Below are positions 8,875-18,271 of a stretch of DNA of 64,000 nt, piece after piece. The DNA is taken from positions 1 through 64,000 of the forward strand of contig JAUNUY010000004.1 in NCBI GenBank assembly GCA_030537935.1, given 5' to 3'. Under the pieces are notes generated by a model that was given only the letters and a program-made list of their open reading frames with translations, was not told the DNA's origin and searched no databases. How positions within the stretch are numbered: position 1 is the stretch's first letter; every line of letters begins with the position of its first letter. Source of the DNA: Eubacteriales bacterium (GTDB taxonomy: Bacteria; Bacillota; Clostridia; Lachnospirales; Lachnospiraceae). A program made the translations under genes and the position numbers.

Positions 8875-9481
8875 GTCGTTGTTTGATGACTTTCAACCGG
8901 GTAAATTCTTCCCGGTCTTTTTCCTCCAAGGCATCACTCATGGATTTCACCAATGCTTCCAACTTCGGAATCGTGATATGATTCAGGGCATTGGCTCGTT
9001 TCTGTGTTTTTTGAATACTGTCCGCCAGCCGATAAGCCGATATTTCAATCATGGACAGTTTGACAATCAACTCCTTCACCTTGCGAAATTCGATACGGGC
9101 CTTATCCAGACTTTCGTTTGTCGCATAGAAAGAGTAGGCGGGTACGTCTTCCGTCGCCTCATAAGAAATGAGGGGGATTTCCGTCCCCATGATACTTCGG
9201 GTACGCACGCGCACGGAATGCTCGATCGGTACCGTGGCACTGATATCTTCCACATTATGGATACCCATCTCCATATTTGCCCGTTCCAACGCCCGGTAGG
9301 CACGCCGGAAGGTTGTATCGATTTCATTTTGGACGTCCTTGGCGGCGTCAATCAGACCCATTAATTCCCGCAGGAGGATGTTTCGTTTACGGTCGATGAG
9401 CGCATAGCCGTCTCGTGCCAGATGGAGGGAGTTCTTCGCATTTAAGAGGTTTCCTTTGGTGGGAAAACTTGCTACGTCCAT
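8870..9481 (-). CDS. ntpD: V-type ATP synthase subunit D
   Basis: 203 residues, the central-shaft subunit that rotates inside the A3B3 head. The N-terminal pattern PTKGNLLNAKNSLHLARDGY and long helical ends match family D. It is the final gene of the nine-gene minus-strand operon, 9 bp after subunit B, with AGGAGG before its ATG. Confidence 0.95.
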   Translation of the reverse strand: MDVASFPTKGNLLNAKNSLHLARDGYALIDRKRNILLRELMGLIDAAKDVQNEIDTTFRRAYRALERANMEMGIHNVEDISATVPIEHSVRVRTRSIMGTEIPLISYEATEDVPAYSFYATNESLDKARIEFRKVKELIVKLSMIEISAYRLADSIQKTQKRANALNHITIPKLEALVKSMSDALEEKDREEFTRLKVIKQRQ

Positions 9482-9490
9482 AATACCTCC

Positions 9491-10870
9491 TTACGCTTCT
9501 TCGGGATAGTATTCATCCAATATCGCCGTGTCAATCCGGTCCAGTTCTTCCCGCGGCAGGATGCGCAATAAGGCCCAGCCTTGTTTCAGCGTATCCGTCA
9601 TACTTCGGTTTTCGGACGGATGCTGGTTAACGAAGTTGCGTTCAAAGGCCGTTCCGAATTTCATATACCGTTTATCCGTATCCGACAGTTCATCTTCGCC
9701 GATGACCGATGCCAGTGACCGGGCTTCCTGAACCCGGGCATAGCAGCTGAACAGCTGGTTTGCCACGTCTTGGTGGTCGGCCCGCGTATATTCCGCACCG
9801 ATACCGTCCTTCATCAGACGGGAGAGGGAGGGCAACACGTTGATGGGCGGATAGATGCCCTTCTGATGCAATGAACGATCCAGGACAATCTGCCCCTCCG
9901 TAATATATCCGGTCAAGTCCGGTATCGGATGGGTGATGTCATCATTCGGCATGGTCAGAATCGGGATTTGCGTTACGCTGCCCCGGGCATTTTTGACGAT
10001 ACCGGCACGTTCATAGATGGTTGCCAATTCCGAGTACAGATAGCCGGGATAGCCCTTCCGGGAAGGGATTTCGCCCTTTTGGGAAGAGATTTCCCGCAGC
10101 GCCTCCGCAAAGGAGGTCATGTCCGTCAGGACAACGAGAACGTGCATATCCTGCTCGAAGGCCAGATACTCGGCCGCCGTCAACGCGATTTTCGGGGTAA
10201 TCAAGCGTTCGATAACCGGGTCGTTGGCCAAGTTGATAAACATGGTCACGTGGTCACTGACTTCGCTTTCACGGAAGGTATTGCGGAAGAATTCCGCGAC
10301 GTCATATTTAATACCCATGGCGGCGAAAATGACGGCGAAACGTTCCCGTTCTTCTTCGTTGCCGGGTGAAGCCTGGCGGACAATTTGTGCCGCCAGTTGA
10401 TCATGTGGCAAACCGTTGCCGGAAAAAATCGGCAATTTCTGCCCCCGGATCAAGGTTGTCAGACCGTCGATGGCAGAGAAGCCGGTGTTGATGTAGTTTC
10501 GCGGATAACGCCGGTTGATCGGATTGAGGGAATAACCGTTCACGTCCCGCATAATGCCGTCGACCGGGCCTAAATCGTCAATCGGTCGGCCGATACCGTC
10601 AAAGGTCCGGCCCAAGATGCCCCGGGATAGACAAAATTGCATCGGTTTACCGGTCAAGGTCACCTTCGTATTGTTCAAAGCGATACCGTCTCCGCCTTGA
10701 AAAACCTGTATCAGACCGCGGTCCTCGTCCAAGGCGGCAATCCTGCCGATTCGTCGATCATCCGCATTGACGCGGATTTCCACCATTTCGTCGAAGGAGG
10801 CGTTTCGCAGGCCCTCTACGGCAATGAGGGGACCGTTGACCTCGGTCAAACCCATATATTCTATTTTCAT
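9491..10870 (-). CDS. ntpB: V-type ATP synthase subunit B
   Basis: The non-catalytic nucleotide-site subunit of the V1 head, 459 residues, normal length. It shows [39 protein letters not shown] and [15 protein letters not shown], all typical of subunit B, and lacks a full P-loop as expected. Start: the ATG at 10870 follows TAGGAGGT by 7 bp; an in-frame GTG nine bases further upstream overlaps that ribosome site and is unlikely. It lies between subunits A and D. Confidence 0.97.
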   Translation of the reverse strand: MKIEYMGLTEVNGPLIAVEGLRNASFDEMVEIRVNADDRRIGRIAALDEDRGLIQVFQGGDGIALNNTKVTLTGKPMQFCLSRGILGRTFDGIGRPIDDLGPVDGIMRDVNGYSLNPINRRYPRNYINTGFSAIDGLTTLIRGQKLPIFSGNGLPHDQLAAQIVRQASPGNEEERERFAVIFAAMGIKYDVAEFFRNTFRESEVSDHVTMFINLANDPVIERLITPKIALTAAEYLAFEQDMHVLVVLTDMTSFAEALREISSQKGEIPSRKGYPGYLYSELATIYERAGIVKNARGSVTQIPILTMPNDDITHPIPDLTGYITEGQIVLDRSLHQKGIYPPINVLPSLSRLMKDGIGAEYTRADHQDVANQLFSCYARVQEARSLASVIGEDELSDTDKRYMKFGTAFERNFVNQHPSENRSMTDTLKQGWALLRILPREELDRIDTAILDEYYPEEA

Positions 10871-10882
10871 ACGTCCCACCTC

Positions 10883-12649
10883 CTAAGCATTGATATTGAT
10901 GATATGTTGATGAAAGGCATCAATATCGTTCTTTAAATCCAGAAATTTATCCGGCTCGTCATTACCGATGTCGTATTTCATACTGATAACCCGCTCAAAG
11001 ATATCCGATTGTTTTAATACGGACATGGGCATCTGACGCTCAATCAAATCCTTGCAGCGTTCATAGAGATAGAGGATGACATCCATCATCGCCATCTGTT
11101 TTTTCAACGGCACGTAAGTATCCGAGGGATGGTAGGCATTTTGTTGAACGAAGCCCAGGCGTATCACGCGGGCAATTTCCAACGTGAGTTTCTGGTCATC
11201 CGGGAGAACGTCGCTGCCGATGAGTTTGACGATTTCATTGAGTTTGTTTTCGTCATTGAGAATGGCCATGAAGCGGTTGCGGTCACGGATGAAGTCCGTG
11301 CTCACGTTCTTCGTATACCATTCCGAAAGATCCGCCAGATACTCGCTGTAGCTGGTAAGCCACTGCACGGCGGGAAAATGCCGTGCATAGGCGAGCGCTT
11401 TGTCCAATGCCCAGAAGCAACGGACGAATCGCTTGGTATTTTGCGTTACCGGTTCGGAAAAATCACCGCCCTGCGGAGAAACCGCACCGATAATCGAAAC
11501 GGAGCCGAGGCTGCCGTTGAGATTCTCCATCATACCGGCCCGTTCGTAAAAACCGGCCAGGCGGGAAGCGAGGTAGGCCGGGAAGCCTTCTTCCGCCGGC
11601 ATTTCCTCGAGACGGCCCGAAAGTTCCCGCAGGGCTTCGGCCCATCGTGATGTGGAGTCCGCCATGATGGCGACGTCGTAACCCATGTCGCGATAGTATT
11701 CCGCCAGGGTGATGCCGGTGTAGATGGATGCTTCCCGTGCCGCCACCGGCATGTTGGACGTGTTGGCGATGAGCGCCGTCCGGTCAATCAGTTTATGGCC
11801 CGTCTTCGGATCTTCCAATTTGGAGAAGTCCTCCAAAACCTCGGTCATTTCGTTACCGCGTTCGCCGCAGCCGATGTAGATGATGAGGTCGGCGTCCGAC
11901 CATTTGGCCAACTGATGTTGCATCATCGTTTTACCGGTACCGAATCCGCCCGGTACGGCAGCCGCTCCGCCTTTGGCGATGGGAAACATGGTGTCGACGA
12001 TTCGCTGTCCGGTTACCAAGGGCATGTTACTTGCATAGCGGTGAGCGGTTGGACGCGGGGTACGAATCGGCCACTCCTGCATCATGCGTATCTCACGACA
12101 TGTGCCGTCTTGCATTTCAACCGTCAGAATTTTGTCCGTTACCGTATATTCCCCGTCCGGCACAATCTCTTTGACACGGCCCTCCACGTCGGGGGGAATC
12201 ATGCAACGGTGCTTAATACTGGCTGTTTCCGGTACTTCGGCGAAAATCATGCCGCCGGAGACGTAGTCACCTGCGGCAACGGTCAGCGTGACTTGCCAGC
12301 GTTTTTCACGGTCCAGAGGTTTGGCTTGGACACCGTTCATGATATAGTTGCCCTGTTCCAGCGCAATCTTGTCCAAGGGGCGTTCGATACCGTCAAAAAT
12401 GGAACGGAGAATACCCGGCCCCAGTTCAACCGAGACGGGCAATCCCGTACCGATAACCGGTTCACCCGGACGAAGTCCCGTCGTATTTTCAAAACATTGG
12501 ATGATGGTTTCTCCATCCGTCATGGAGACAACCTCACCGACAAGTGCATCCTTGCCGATGGCGACTTTTTCGTTCAGGACGAAACCGTAAGCACCACGGA
12601 GGGTGATAATCGGTCCGTTGATTCCGTAAATCGGTCCTTTATTTTCCAT
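10883..12649 (-). CDS. ntpA: V-type ATP synthase catalytic subunit A
   Basis: The 588-residue catalytic subunit that hydrolyses or makes ATP. The P-loop is GGFGTGKTMMQHQL near residue 235, preceded by the roughly 90-residue non-homologous insert typical of V/A-type A subunits; DSTSRWAEALRE and PAEEGFPAYL follow. The ATG at 12649 follows AAGGAGG; a longer in-frame extension to 12685 would run through that ribosome site. It overlaps the end of subunit E by 11 bp. Confidence 0.97.
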   Translation of the reverse strand: MENKGPIYGINGPIITLRGAYGFVLNEKVAIGKDALVGEVVSMTDGETIIQCFENTTGLRPGEPVIGTGLPVSVELGPGILRSIFDGIERPLDKIALEQGNYIMNGVQAKPLDREKRWQVTLTVAAGDYVSGGMIFAEVPETASIKHRCMIPPDVEGRVKEIVPDGEYTVTDKILTVEMQDGTCREIRMMQEWPIRTPRPTAHRYASNMPLVTGQRIVDTMFPIAKGGAAAVPGGFGTGKTMMQHQLAKWSDADLIIYIGCGERGNEMTEVLEDFSKLEDPKTGHKLIDRTALIANTSNMPVAAREASIYTGITLAEYYRDMGYDVAIMADSTSRWAEALRELSGRLEEMPAEEGFPAYLASRLAGFYERAGMMENLNGSLGSVSIIGAVSPQGGDFSEPVTQNTKRFVRCFWALDKALAYARHFPAVQWLTSYSEYLADLSEWYTKNVSTDFIRDRNRFMAILNDENKLNEIVKLIGSDVLPDDQKLTLEIARVIRLGFVQQNAYHPSDTYVPLKKQMAMMDVILYLYERCKDLIERQMPMSVLKQSDIFERVISMKYDIGNDEPDKFLDLKNDIDAFHQHIININA

Positions 12650-13232
12650 AGTATGTCGCCTCCTTCTGCCACTGGAAATCGTCAATTAAATCGTCCAATC
12701 GACTTCGGAACGAGAGGTTGTAACGAACCTTACCTTCCGGAATGTAGGCGTACAGACCGCCCGCCAACGATTCTTCCGCCAGTTCGACGGGGTAGCCGGT
12801 TTCCCGGGCGAGTCGTTCCCGGAGGGCGGCATCGGATGGATCAATTTGCAGAACGAAGGGGCAAGCATCACAGGCCGCCTTGGCCTGTGCCGCCATCTTC
12901 AGCAGCAGTTCAAAATATGCGTCCGTTTGTTTAAATGCTTCCAGTTGTTTGAGAACTTCTTCCCGTAAATGTTTTTTCAGCTCGAAACACTGTTTGTGAA
13001 ATAACTTTTTTCCGGCGGCGCGCATGGTTGCACTGCGACGTCGGACCTCGTTCTTATAGGTGTGTAAAGCATGTTGGAGTTTCAAATCCGCCCTGGAAAA
13101 GGCTTCCTCCTTATGCCGTTCAAAGCGGTCGGACAAGGTTTTCTCATAATCATGAATCATCTCGTCTTCCCGTTTTTTGGTTTCCTTGGTCAACGTTTCA
13201 GAGAAGCGTGCCAGTTTTTCTTCCAATGTCAT
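12639..13232 (-). CDS. ntpE: V-type ATP synthase subunit E
   Basis: A 197-residue peripheral-stalk subunit. The N-terminal two thirds are a charged coiled coil (EEKLARFSETLTKETKKRED) with Arg/Lys/Glu-rich heptads; the C-terminal part is a small globular domain with the family pattern LAGGLYAYIPEGKVRYNLSF. It pairs with the G-type coiled-coil subunit encoded at the operon start. A GGAGG site precedes the ATG. Confidence 0.88.
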   Translation of the reverse strand: MTLEEKLARFSETLTKETKKREDEMIHDYEKTLSDRFERHKEEAFSRADLKLQHALHTYKNEVRRRSATMRAAGKKLFHKQCFELKKHLREEVLKQLEAFKQTDAYFELLLKMAAQAKAACDACPFVLQIDPSDAALRERLARETGYPVELAEESLAGGLYAYIPEGKVRYNLSFRSRLDDLIDDFQWQKEATYYGK

Positions 13233-13243
13233 CAGGCACCTCC

Positions 13244-13552
13244 TTACAACTTCAATCCGATGGCATGTTCAATATAGGCAGTGATAAAATCGGGAGATCG
13301 TCCCGTTCCGTGTCGGTCCGGGATTTCAACGATTAAGGGTAACCCCGACTTTCCTTTAATATTACCGACGACTTGTGGAAATCGGCGGGCAAAAGACTCC
13401 ATTATCAACAGGATACCGATGTCTTTATCCGCCATGGCTTCTTCAAAGGCCTGTTGAAACCCCACACCGTCATGGACAATCGTACCGCGGATACCGGCCA
13501 GATGGAGGCCGGTCAAGGTATCACTGTTATCGGCAATGACATAAATCTTCAT
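13244..13552 (-). CDS. ntpG: V-type ATP synthase subunit F
   Basis: 102 residues, the small central-stalk subunit of family F (NtpG in Enterococcus nomenclature). It opens with MKIYVIADNSDTLTGLHLAG, the usual start of this alpha/beta fold, and has GILLIMESFARRF in the middle. It lies between subunits K and E in a continuous operon. Confidence 0.92.
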   Translation of the reverse strand: MKIYVIADNSDTLTGLHLAGIRGTIVHDGVGFQQAFEEAMADKDIGILLIMESFARRFPQVVGNIKGKSGLPLIVEIPDRHGTGRSPDFITAYIEHAIGLKL

Positions 13553-13560
13553 CTTATCAC

Positions 13561-13974
13561 CTAGCCGATTTTCGAGAGAATGAAGAAGGAGATAAGCAAG
13601 CCGTAGAGGGCGATACCCTCTGCCATGGCAACGAAGATAAGTGCTTTACCGAACATTTTCGGGTCTTCGGAAAGGGCACCGAGGGCGGCCGCCGCGGCAT
13701 GTCCCGTTGCAATACCCGCACCGATGCTGGAGCCGGCCGTCGGAATGGCCGCACCAATCAGGGCGAGACCGTTAATCGGTGCAGCGGGATCGGATGCGGA
13801 TACGGCGCCGGAAAACATCATGACGGTCGCAATCAGGAGCAGTGAGAAAAAGCCGACGGCATTGACGGCCAGGCTCCGTTGAAAAGATTTACGAGTCCGA
13901 TCCTGTTTGAACCAAAGTGCCAAGGGTAAGATAATGGTCAGTAACATCAATGCAATAAATGTGATTTCTTTCAT
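13561..13974 (-). CDS. ntpK: V-type ATP synthase subunit K (proteolipid ring)
   Basis: A 137-residue membrane rotor subunit with four hydrophobic segments. The last hairpin carries the ion-binding glutamate in VAMAEGIALYG (about residue 119). The partner helix has the small-residue pattern GSSIGAGIATGHAAAAALGA, a rotor-ring signature. The first helix pair is diverged and lacks an equivalent acidic residue. The ATG at 13974 lies 8 bp after AAAGGAG; a TTG two codons earlier is less likely. Neither the Gln before nor the Thr/Ser after the Glu that bind Na+ in known sodium rings is evident. Confidence 0.93.
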   Translation of the reverse strand: MKEITFIALMLLTIILPLALWFKQDRTRKSFQRSLAVNAVGFFSLLLIATVMMFSGAVSASDPAAPINGLALIGAAIPTAGSSIGAGIATGHAAAAALGALSEDPKMFGKALIFVAMAEGIALYGLLISFFILSKIG

Positions 13975-13994
13975 GTTCAAGTCTCCTTTGTTGA

Positions 13995-15890
13995 TTATTT
14001 TAAGTAGGAGTGAAACTCCCGACCGTCTCCGCTGTAAAAGCGGCTGAACAGTTCATAATATTCCAGACGCAACACCTGTATACCGACGATGAGCCCTTCC
14101 AAGCCCATGACGAGGATATTTCCTAAAACGACGACCAACCAGTTCGGATGGCCGGATGCCGCATTCGATAATTGCATGACGACGAGCATCATGCCTGCGT
14201 GGCTCAATGCAAACGCACCGATACGGACGAAGGAGATGGTGTTGGTGATGTAGTTCAATATGATTTCAAACAGTTCGAAAAATGCTTCAATGAAGAAGCC
14301 GCCTTTGCCGCCCTCAATCAATCGCTTGCGTCGCTTGAGCAGATTACCCAAGGGTTTTTGCAGGGCGATAAGCAGCAGCGGGACACCGAGTAAGATGCCC
14401 AAAATCCAACCCGCCGGCACCGGATAGCCCAGAATGGCGCAGATGACGGCCGTCAGTACACAGCCGTAAAAGACCAGTCCGGCAATGCCGTTTTGATGGA
14501 AGAGCAGTCCGGCCCAATCACGCTGTTTAATTTTGACGATGATATTGAGCACCATGGTAATCAATATCAGGCCGATGCCGAATGAAACGGATATGATGAG
14601 TACCGTTTGGATGTCATGCATCGGGTTCATCCACAAGGGTCGGATAATATCTTCGAAGCCGAAGAAACTGCCATAGAGAAAACCGAAGATGACGGAGAAG
14701 ATGCCCGCACAGGCGATGATGGCCGCCAAATCGATTTTCTTGAATTGATAAAGGAAAAAGCCGCCCACGACCAGCAAAAGTCCTTGTCCCACATCGCCGA
14801 ACATCATGCCGAAGATGATGGTGTAGGTTAATGCGAGAAAGATGGTCGGGTCAAATTCGTTGTACCCCGGAATGCCGTACATACGGATGAAGGATTCGAA
14901 AGGTTTGAAGAATTTCGGATTCTTAATCTTCGTGGGCGGTGTCAACTTACTCACCGCAGCACCGATTTCCGTATCATAATAGACGGCGGGGTCATTGTTC
15001 ATCAAGGCTTTGACCTCTTCCGCCTGATCATAGGGCATCCAGCCGCAGAGGACGAAGTATTTTTGATGTTCACTCTCCGTAATGACGGCGTAGTTACGGA
15101 TATCAAAGTTATTCGACATTCGTATCAGGCTTTGGTGGGCCGTCAGTAACTGCTCCTTATAAGCCTGTAGATGTTCTTTTAAGGCCACGTCGAGATGGGC
15201 GATATTCGCCTGCAAGGTCTCCCGTTCCGCCGTCAGTTTTCGACAGGCCGTCTCCGGCGGTTCCATATACGAGCGGGTAGGCTTCGTTTCCGTGAAGCCG
15301 AATTTTTGCATGGTTTCATCCACCTTCCGAATCATCGGGGCGGGCGCGAAATAAAGACCGTAGACGTCTTCGCGATCCTCGGTCGTCTTGATGAAAACGG
15401 CTTCCAAATCGTCCGCAACATAGCTGATGAAGTTCGTATACTGGCCTTGGGGCATGTGTCCCATGCGCATCATCAAATGTGAAAAGTCGGTCAGTTCTTT
15501 CAGGTTTGCATCCAGTGTCCGGTAGGGACGCAGGATGTCCAGTTCTCCTTCCACCTCATTCAGACGGGCGGTCAAATTTGCCTTTTCCGTGTTGGTTTCC
15601 GCTACGTTCGACGAAAGTTCGCGGATGATTTTTTCAATTTCTTCCAAGGACATGTGTGCCGGTCTCGGCCGCTCCACATCTTCCGGAGGGAATGAGCCGA
15701 TCAAAGATTCCGAACGCAGCAGCAATTCCTTGTACGGGTTTTCCTCCGTGAAGGTAGAGACGGCGGGCGTATTCAGTTCTGTCAGGGCATTTTCCAAGTC
15801 AAACGCCCGACCTTCCAAATAGGTCTGCGTAATGCGGTCAATCTGATTGACCGGACCGGTGATACTCAAAAATTGCATTTTTACGAGCAT
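13995..15890 (-). CDS. ntpI: V-type ATP synthase subunit I
   Basis: A 631-residue stator subunit equivalent to eukaryotic subunit a. A soluble coiled-coil N-terminal half (about residues 1-320) is followed by seven to eight membrane helices. FGMMFGDVGQGLLL near residue 345 and SFVRIGAFALSHAGMML near 570, the latter with the essential arginine, are both family hallmarks. The ATG at 15890 follows AGGTGGGGA; the longer in-frame extension upstream overlaps the subunit C gene out of frame and is rejected. It overlaps subunit C by 10 bp. Confidence 0.95.
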   Translation of the reverse strand: MLVKMQFLSITGPVNQIDRITQTYLEGRAFDLENALTELNTPAVSTFTEENPYKELLLRSESLIGSFPPEDVERPRPAHMSLEEIEKIIRELSSNVAETNTEKANLTARLNEVEGELDILRPYRTLDANLKELTDFSHLMMRMGHMPQGQYTNFISYVADDLEAVFIKTTEDREDVYGLYFAPAPMIRKVDETMQKFGFTETKPTRSYMEPPETACRKLTAERETLQANIAHLDVALKEHLQAYKEQLLTAHQSLIRMSNNFDIRNYAVITESEHQKYFVLCGWMPYDQAEEVKALMNNDPAVYYDTEIGAAVSKLTPPTKIKNPKFFKPFESFIRMYGIPGYNEFDPTIFLALTYTIIFGMMFGDVGQGLLLVVGGFFLYQFKKIDLAAIIACAGIFSVIFGFLYGSFFGFEDIIRPLWMNPMHDIQTVLIISVSFGIGLILITMVLNIIVKIKQRDWAGLLFHQNGIAGLVFYGCVLTAVICAILGYPVPAGWILGILLGVPLLLIALQKPLGNLLKRRKRLIEGGKGGFFIEAFFELFEIILNYITNTISFVRIGAFALSHAGMMLVVMQLSNAASGHPNWLVVVLGNILVMGLEGLIVGIQVLRLEYYELFSRFYSGDGREFHSYLK

Positions 15891-16924
15891 TTCCCCACCT
15901 CTTCCATATATTTCAATTTTTCGCGGTCGCTCAATTTGTAGCGGATGCCTTCCGTTACGGCAATGAGGAGCGCGATTTCCTGCTTCCGATAAAAGAAGTA
16001 GGCGCCGATGCCTGCCACGGATTGCGGCATACGTCGACTGAGAGACTTTTGTTTTCGATAAAGATACCGCCTGCAAATTGTATCGATATTATCCGAATTC
16101 AATTCATCGACGATATGGCCGTAGGTCGTTTTACGGAGCACCTCCAAAAAGCCGGCCACATCCTCCGCATGCACCAGTGCGTTTACTTCTTCCCGGTCGA
16201 TTTTCCAGTTCATCGGGATGAGGAAGGGGACGATGCTCGCATCCGGCAGGTGGTAGTATTTTTTGGAACGATAAATGGTCGCAATGTTGAGCAGGTCCAT
16301 GACGGTACCGTAAAAATCCTTTAGATAAGCTTTGTTTTCACGGTCCGTCGTCCGATTGCGTTGCGTCCGAAGTCGTGCAAAGAAATAATTATCCAGCCAG
16401 GTCTCGAAGTAGATTAACTGTTCGCCGTGCTGTTCATGAATACGACGAAGCGGTTCGTATAATTCGGTACCTTGCAGGGATTCGATAACTTCGGTCAAAT
16501 TTCGAGCATCCGCCAGTCGGTCCGGATCCAGGACGCTGTAATGTCGAAAGTATTCCAGCAATCCCCGTTGGTCGATATCGGACGGGGTGTCACGATACAG
16601 GGCATGGATGTTTTTCTTGATGTAGAGAATGACGAAATCCACGGCAAATGCTTTCAGGAACTTCCTGGTTTTCAGGTTTGCAAACTTATATACGCGCATG
16701 AAGTCGTTGTTAAAGGCTTCATACAGTCGTCGCTCCACTTCGAAACGACTGATATGTACGGCGTTTAAGTCCGCAAAGTACGGAGCATAGGCGGGATGAT
16801 TTTTCAAGTAGTCCGTCAATTGATTGACGGTATGGAGGTTTTCCAGTGCCTTGTATTCATCCGCCGTAATCAGGTTCCGTTGCATGGCGCGGATTTTCGT
16901 CAATAATGCCGTTTCACTGCTCAT
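15881..16924 (-). CDS. ntpC: V-type ATP synthase subunit C
   Basis: A 347-residue, almost wholly helical protein of the AC39/subunit C family, the funnel that joins the central shaft to the membrane ring. Recognisable blocks are ALLTKIRAMQRNLITADEYK at the N-terminus and DLLNIATIYRSKKYY near residue 220. It overlaps its neighbours on both sides by about 10 bp. In the classical operon subunit C follows E; here it precedes I. Confidence 0.9.
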   Translation of the reverse strand: MSSETALLTKIRAMQRNLITADEYKALENLHTVNQLTDYLKNHPAYAPYFADLNAVHISRFEVERRLYEAFNNDFMRVYKFANLKTRKFLKAFAVDFVILYIKKNIHALYRDTPSDIDQRGLLEYFRHYSVLDPDRLADARNLTEVIESLQGTELYEPLRRIHEQHGEQLIYFETWLDNYFFARLRTQRNRTTDRENKAYLKDFYGTVMDLLNIATIYRSKKYYHLPDASIVPFLIPMNWKIDREEVNALVHAEDVAGFLEVLRKTTYGHIVDELNSDNIDTICRRYLYRKQKSLSRRMPQSVAGIGAYFFYRKQEIALLIAVTEGIRYKLSDREKLKYMEEVGKCS

Positions 16925-17237
16925 CCGGCACCGCCGTTACGGCGTCAAATAAGCGTGCCGCAATCTCTTCATGGTGTTCCTTGTAGAAATTACGGAGTCG
17001 CATCAGTTCACCGTCCTGTTCCCGTTGAAGTTTAACCTGCTCCTCGGCAACTTCCTGGTCAAATGTTTCTTGCAACGAATTCAATTTTCTGTCGGTTTCA
17101 TGTTCGAGCTCTTTGTCGAAAGCGATGGTTTTTTCCTTATAGTCACGCCCGATTCTCGCTTTTTCTTCTTCGGCATGATCCGAGATGTTCTGTGCAGCCT
17201 TTTCAATACGGCTTAATGATTGTAATAAATCACTCAT
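16914..17237 (-). CDS. V-type ATP synthase subunit G/H (peripheral-stalk coiled coil)
   Basis: A 107-residue charged, almost continuous coiled coil (IEKAAQNISDHAEEEKARIG onward) at the head of the V-ATPase operon, the position and composition of the G/H-type peripheral-stalk subunit (NtpF-like). Identity rests mainly on context because such coiled coils diverge fast. The ATG at 17237 is preceded by AAAGGAGGACAA; the longer in-frame reading to 17330 would cross the promoter. It overlaps subunit C by 11 bp. Confidence 0.8.
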   Translation of the reverse strand: MSDLLQSLSRIEKAAQNISDHAEEEKARIGRDYKEKTIAFDKELEHETDRKLNSLQETFDQEVAEEQVKLQREQDGELMRLRNFYKEHHEEIAARLFDAVTAVPDEQ

Positions 17238-17283
17238 TTGTCCTCCTTTCATACGGAATGAATGATGTTCGATAACTGTTTTC

Positions 17284-17312
17284 AGTATAAGCCTTTCAGT
17301 CCATTTTGACAA
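17284..17312 (-). promoter_or_regulatory. Promoter of the V-ATPase operon
   Basis: Read on the minus strand, TTGTCA and TATACT are separated by 17 bp, ending 46 bp before the first start codon of the operon. Confidence 0.75.
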
Positions 17313-17523
17313 GTCACCCTCAGCGGACATTCATTACATTGGCGGTCCATGTTTTAAAAATTGCCGGATTTTTCGGCAATTTCCATAAATATTTGTGGTG
17401 TTAAGCGAGGAAATTTTCGGATAATCGTTCTTTTTGTCAAGAGGTCTTACAATTTTAAATTTGAGGGCGGATTCGGCATTGAAAATTTGTCAAAAATGAA
17501 GGTAAGGTTCGGCCGGATGCGTA

Positions 17524-17551
17524 TTGACAAGCGATAATTATTTGCTATTCT
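17524..17551 (+). promoter_or_regulatory. Promoter of trmB
   Basis: TTGACA and TATTCT with a 16-bp spacer, 20 bp before the trmB start codon. Confidence 0.65.
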
Positions 17552-17571
17552 GAATAGCGAAAGGAGAGAAG

Positions 17572-18222
17572 ATGCGATTACGAAATATACCTGGTGCGGA
17601 AGAGATGGTTGCACAAAGTCCATATACGATACAGCCGATTCGTCAGCCCCGCGGCCGATGGGCGGAGATTTTCGGGCGGCAAGCACCGCTTCATTTGGAA
17701 ATCGGATGCGGTAAGGGACGCTTTCTCGTCGAAAAAGCCTTACGGTATCCGTCGGTGAATTTTGTCGGGATTGAAAAGTTTTCCAGCGTGTTGGTACGGG
17801 CCTTGGAGCGAACGGCGGCAACGGAAAAAATGATGGACAATCTGCGTTTCATTCGCATGGAGGCGGAAAATCTGGAAGAAATGTTTGCGCCCGGTGAGGC
17901 GGATCGGATTTACATGAATTTTTCCGATCCGTGGCCCAAGGAGCGTCATGTGAAGCGACGTTTGACTTCGCCGCAGTTTTTGGCAAGATACGACGGGATT
18001 CTTCATACGAGTGGCGAGATTGTTCAGAAGACGGATAATGAGATGTTGTTTGATTATTCGGTGGAGAGCCTGCAGGAGAACGGCTGGATGATTGTTGAAA
18101 TGAGTCGGGACTTCTATGCGTCATCCTATTTGACCGATAATATTCCGACGGAATATGAGATGAAGTTTACGGCACGCGGAGAAAAAATATTTTATTTGAA
18201 GGCACGTCATCCGAATCGATGA
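17572..18222 (+). CDS. trmB: tRNA (guanine-N7-)-methyltransferase TrmB
   Basis: A 216-residue SAM-dependent enzyme that methylates G46 in the variable loop of tRNAs. The SAM-binding motif LHLEIGCGKGRFLVEKA lies near residue 41 and the catalytic block FSDPWPKERHVKRRL near 118; both are diagnostic. The ATG lies 6 bp after AAAGGAG. Single gene with its own promoter, ending at a terminator shared with the convergent tlpA-ccdA pair. Confidence 0.96.
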   Translation: MRLRNIPGAEEMVAQSPYTIQPIRQPRGRWAEIFGRQAPLHLEIGCGKGRFLVEKALRYPSVNFVGIEKFSSVLVRALERTAATEKMMDNLRFIRMEAENLEEMFAPGEADRIYMNFSDPWPKERHVKRRLTSPQFLARYDGILHTSGEIVQKTDNEMLFDYSVESLQENGWMIVEMSRDFYASSYLTDNIPTEYEMKFTARGEKIFYLKARHPNR

Positions 18223-18227
18223 ATACA

Positions 18228-18263
18228 AAACAGCCCGGTACGAGAATTCGTACCGGGCTGTTT
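18228..18263. terminator. Bidirectional terminator between trmB and the thioredoxin lipoprotein gene
   Basis: A perfect 16-bp inverted repeat starting AAACAGCCCGGTACGA with a 4-base loop, flanked by A and T runs. Confidence 0.85.
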
Positions 18264-18271
18264 CATAGTTA

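Larger units (their letters stand above)
17238..17571. other. Divergent intergenic region between V-ATPase operon and trmB
   Basis: AT-rich 334-bp spacer with no gene. It holds the V-ATPase promoter on the minus strand, the trmB promoter on the plus strand, and an uncommitted inverted repeat (AAATTGCCG at 17358-17366 with CGGCAATTT at 17374-17382) that could be an operator or a weak terminator. Confidence 0.6.

Noticed and set aside
11795..12934. Plus-strand open frame of 379 codons opposite V-ATPase subunits A and E
   Set aside because: It is antisense to the conserved subunit A gene, has no recognisable protein pattern, and arises from codon bias.
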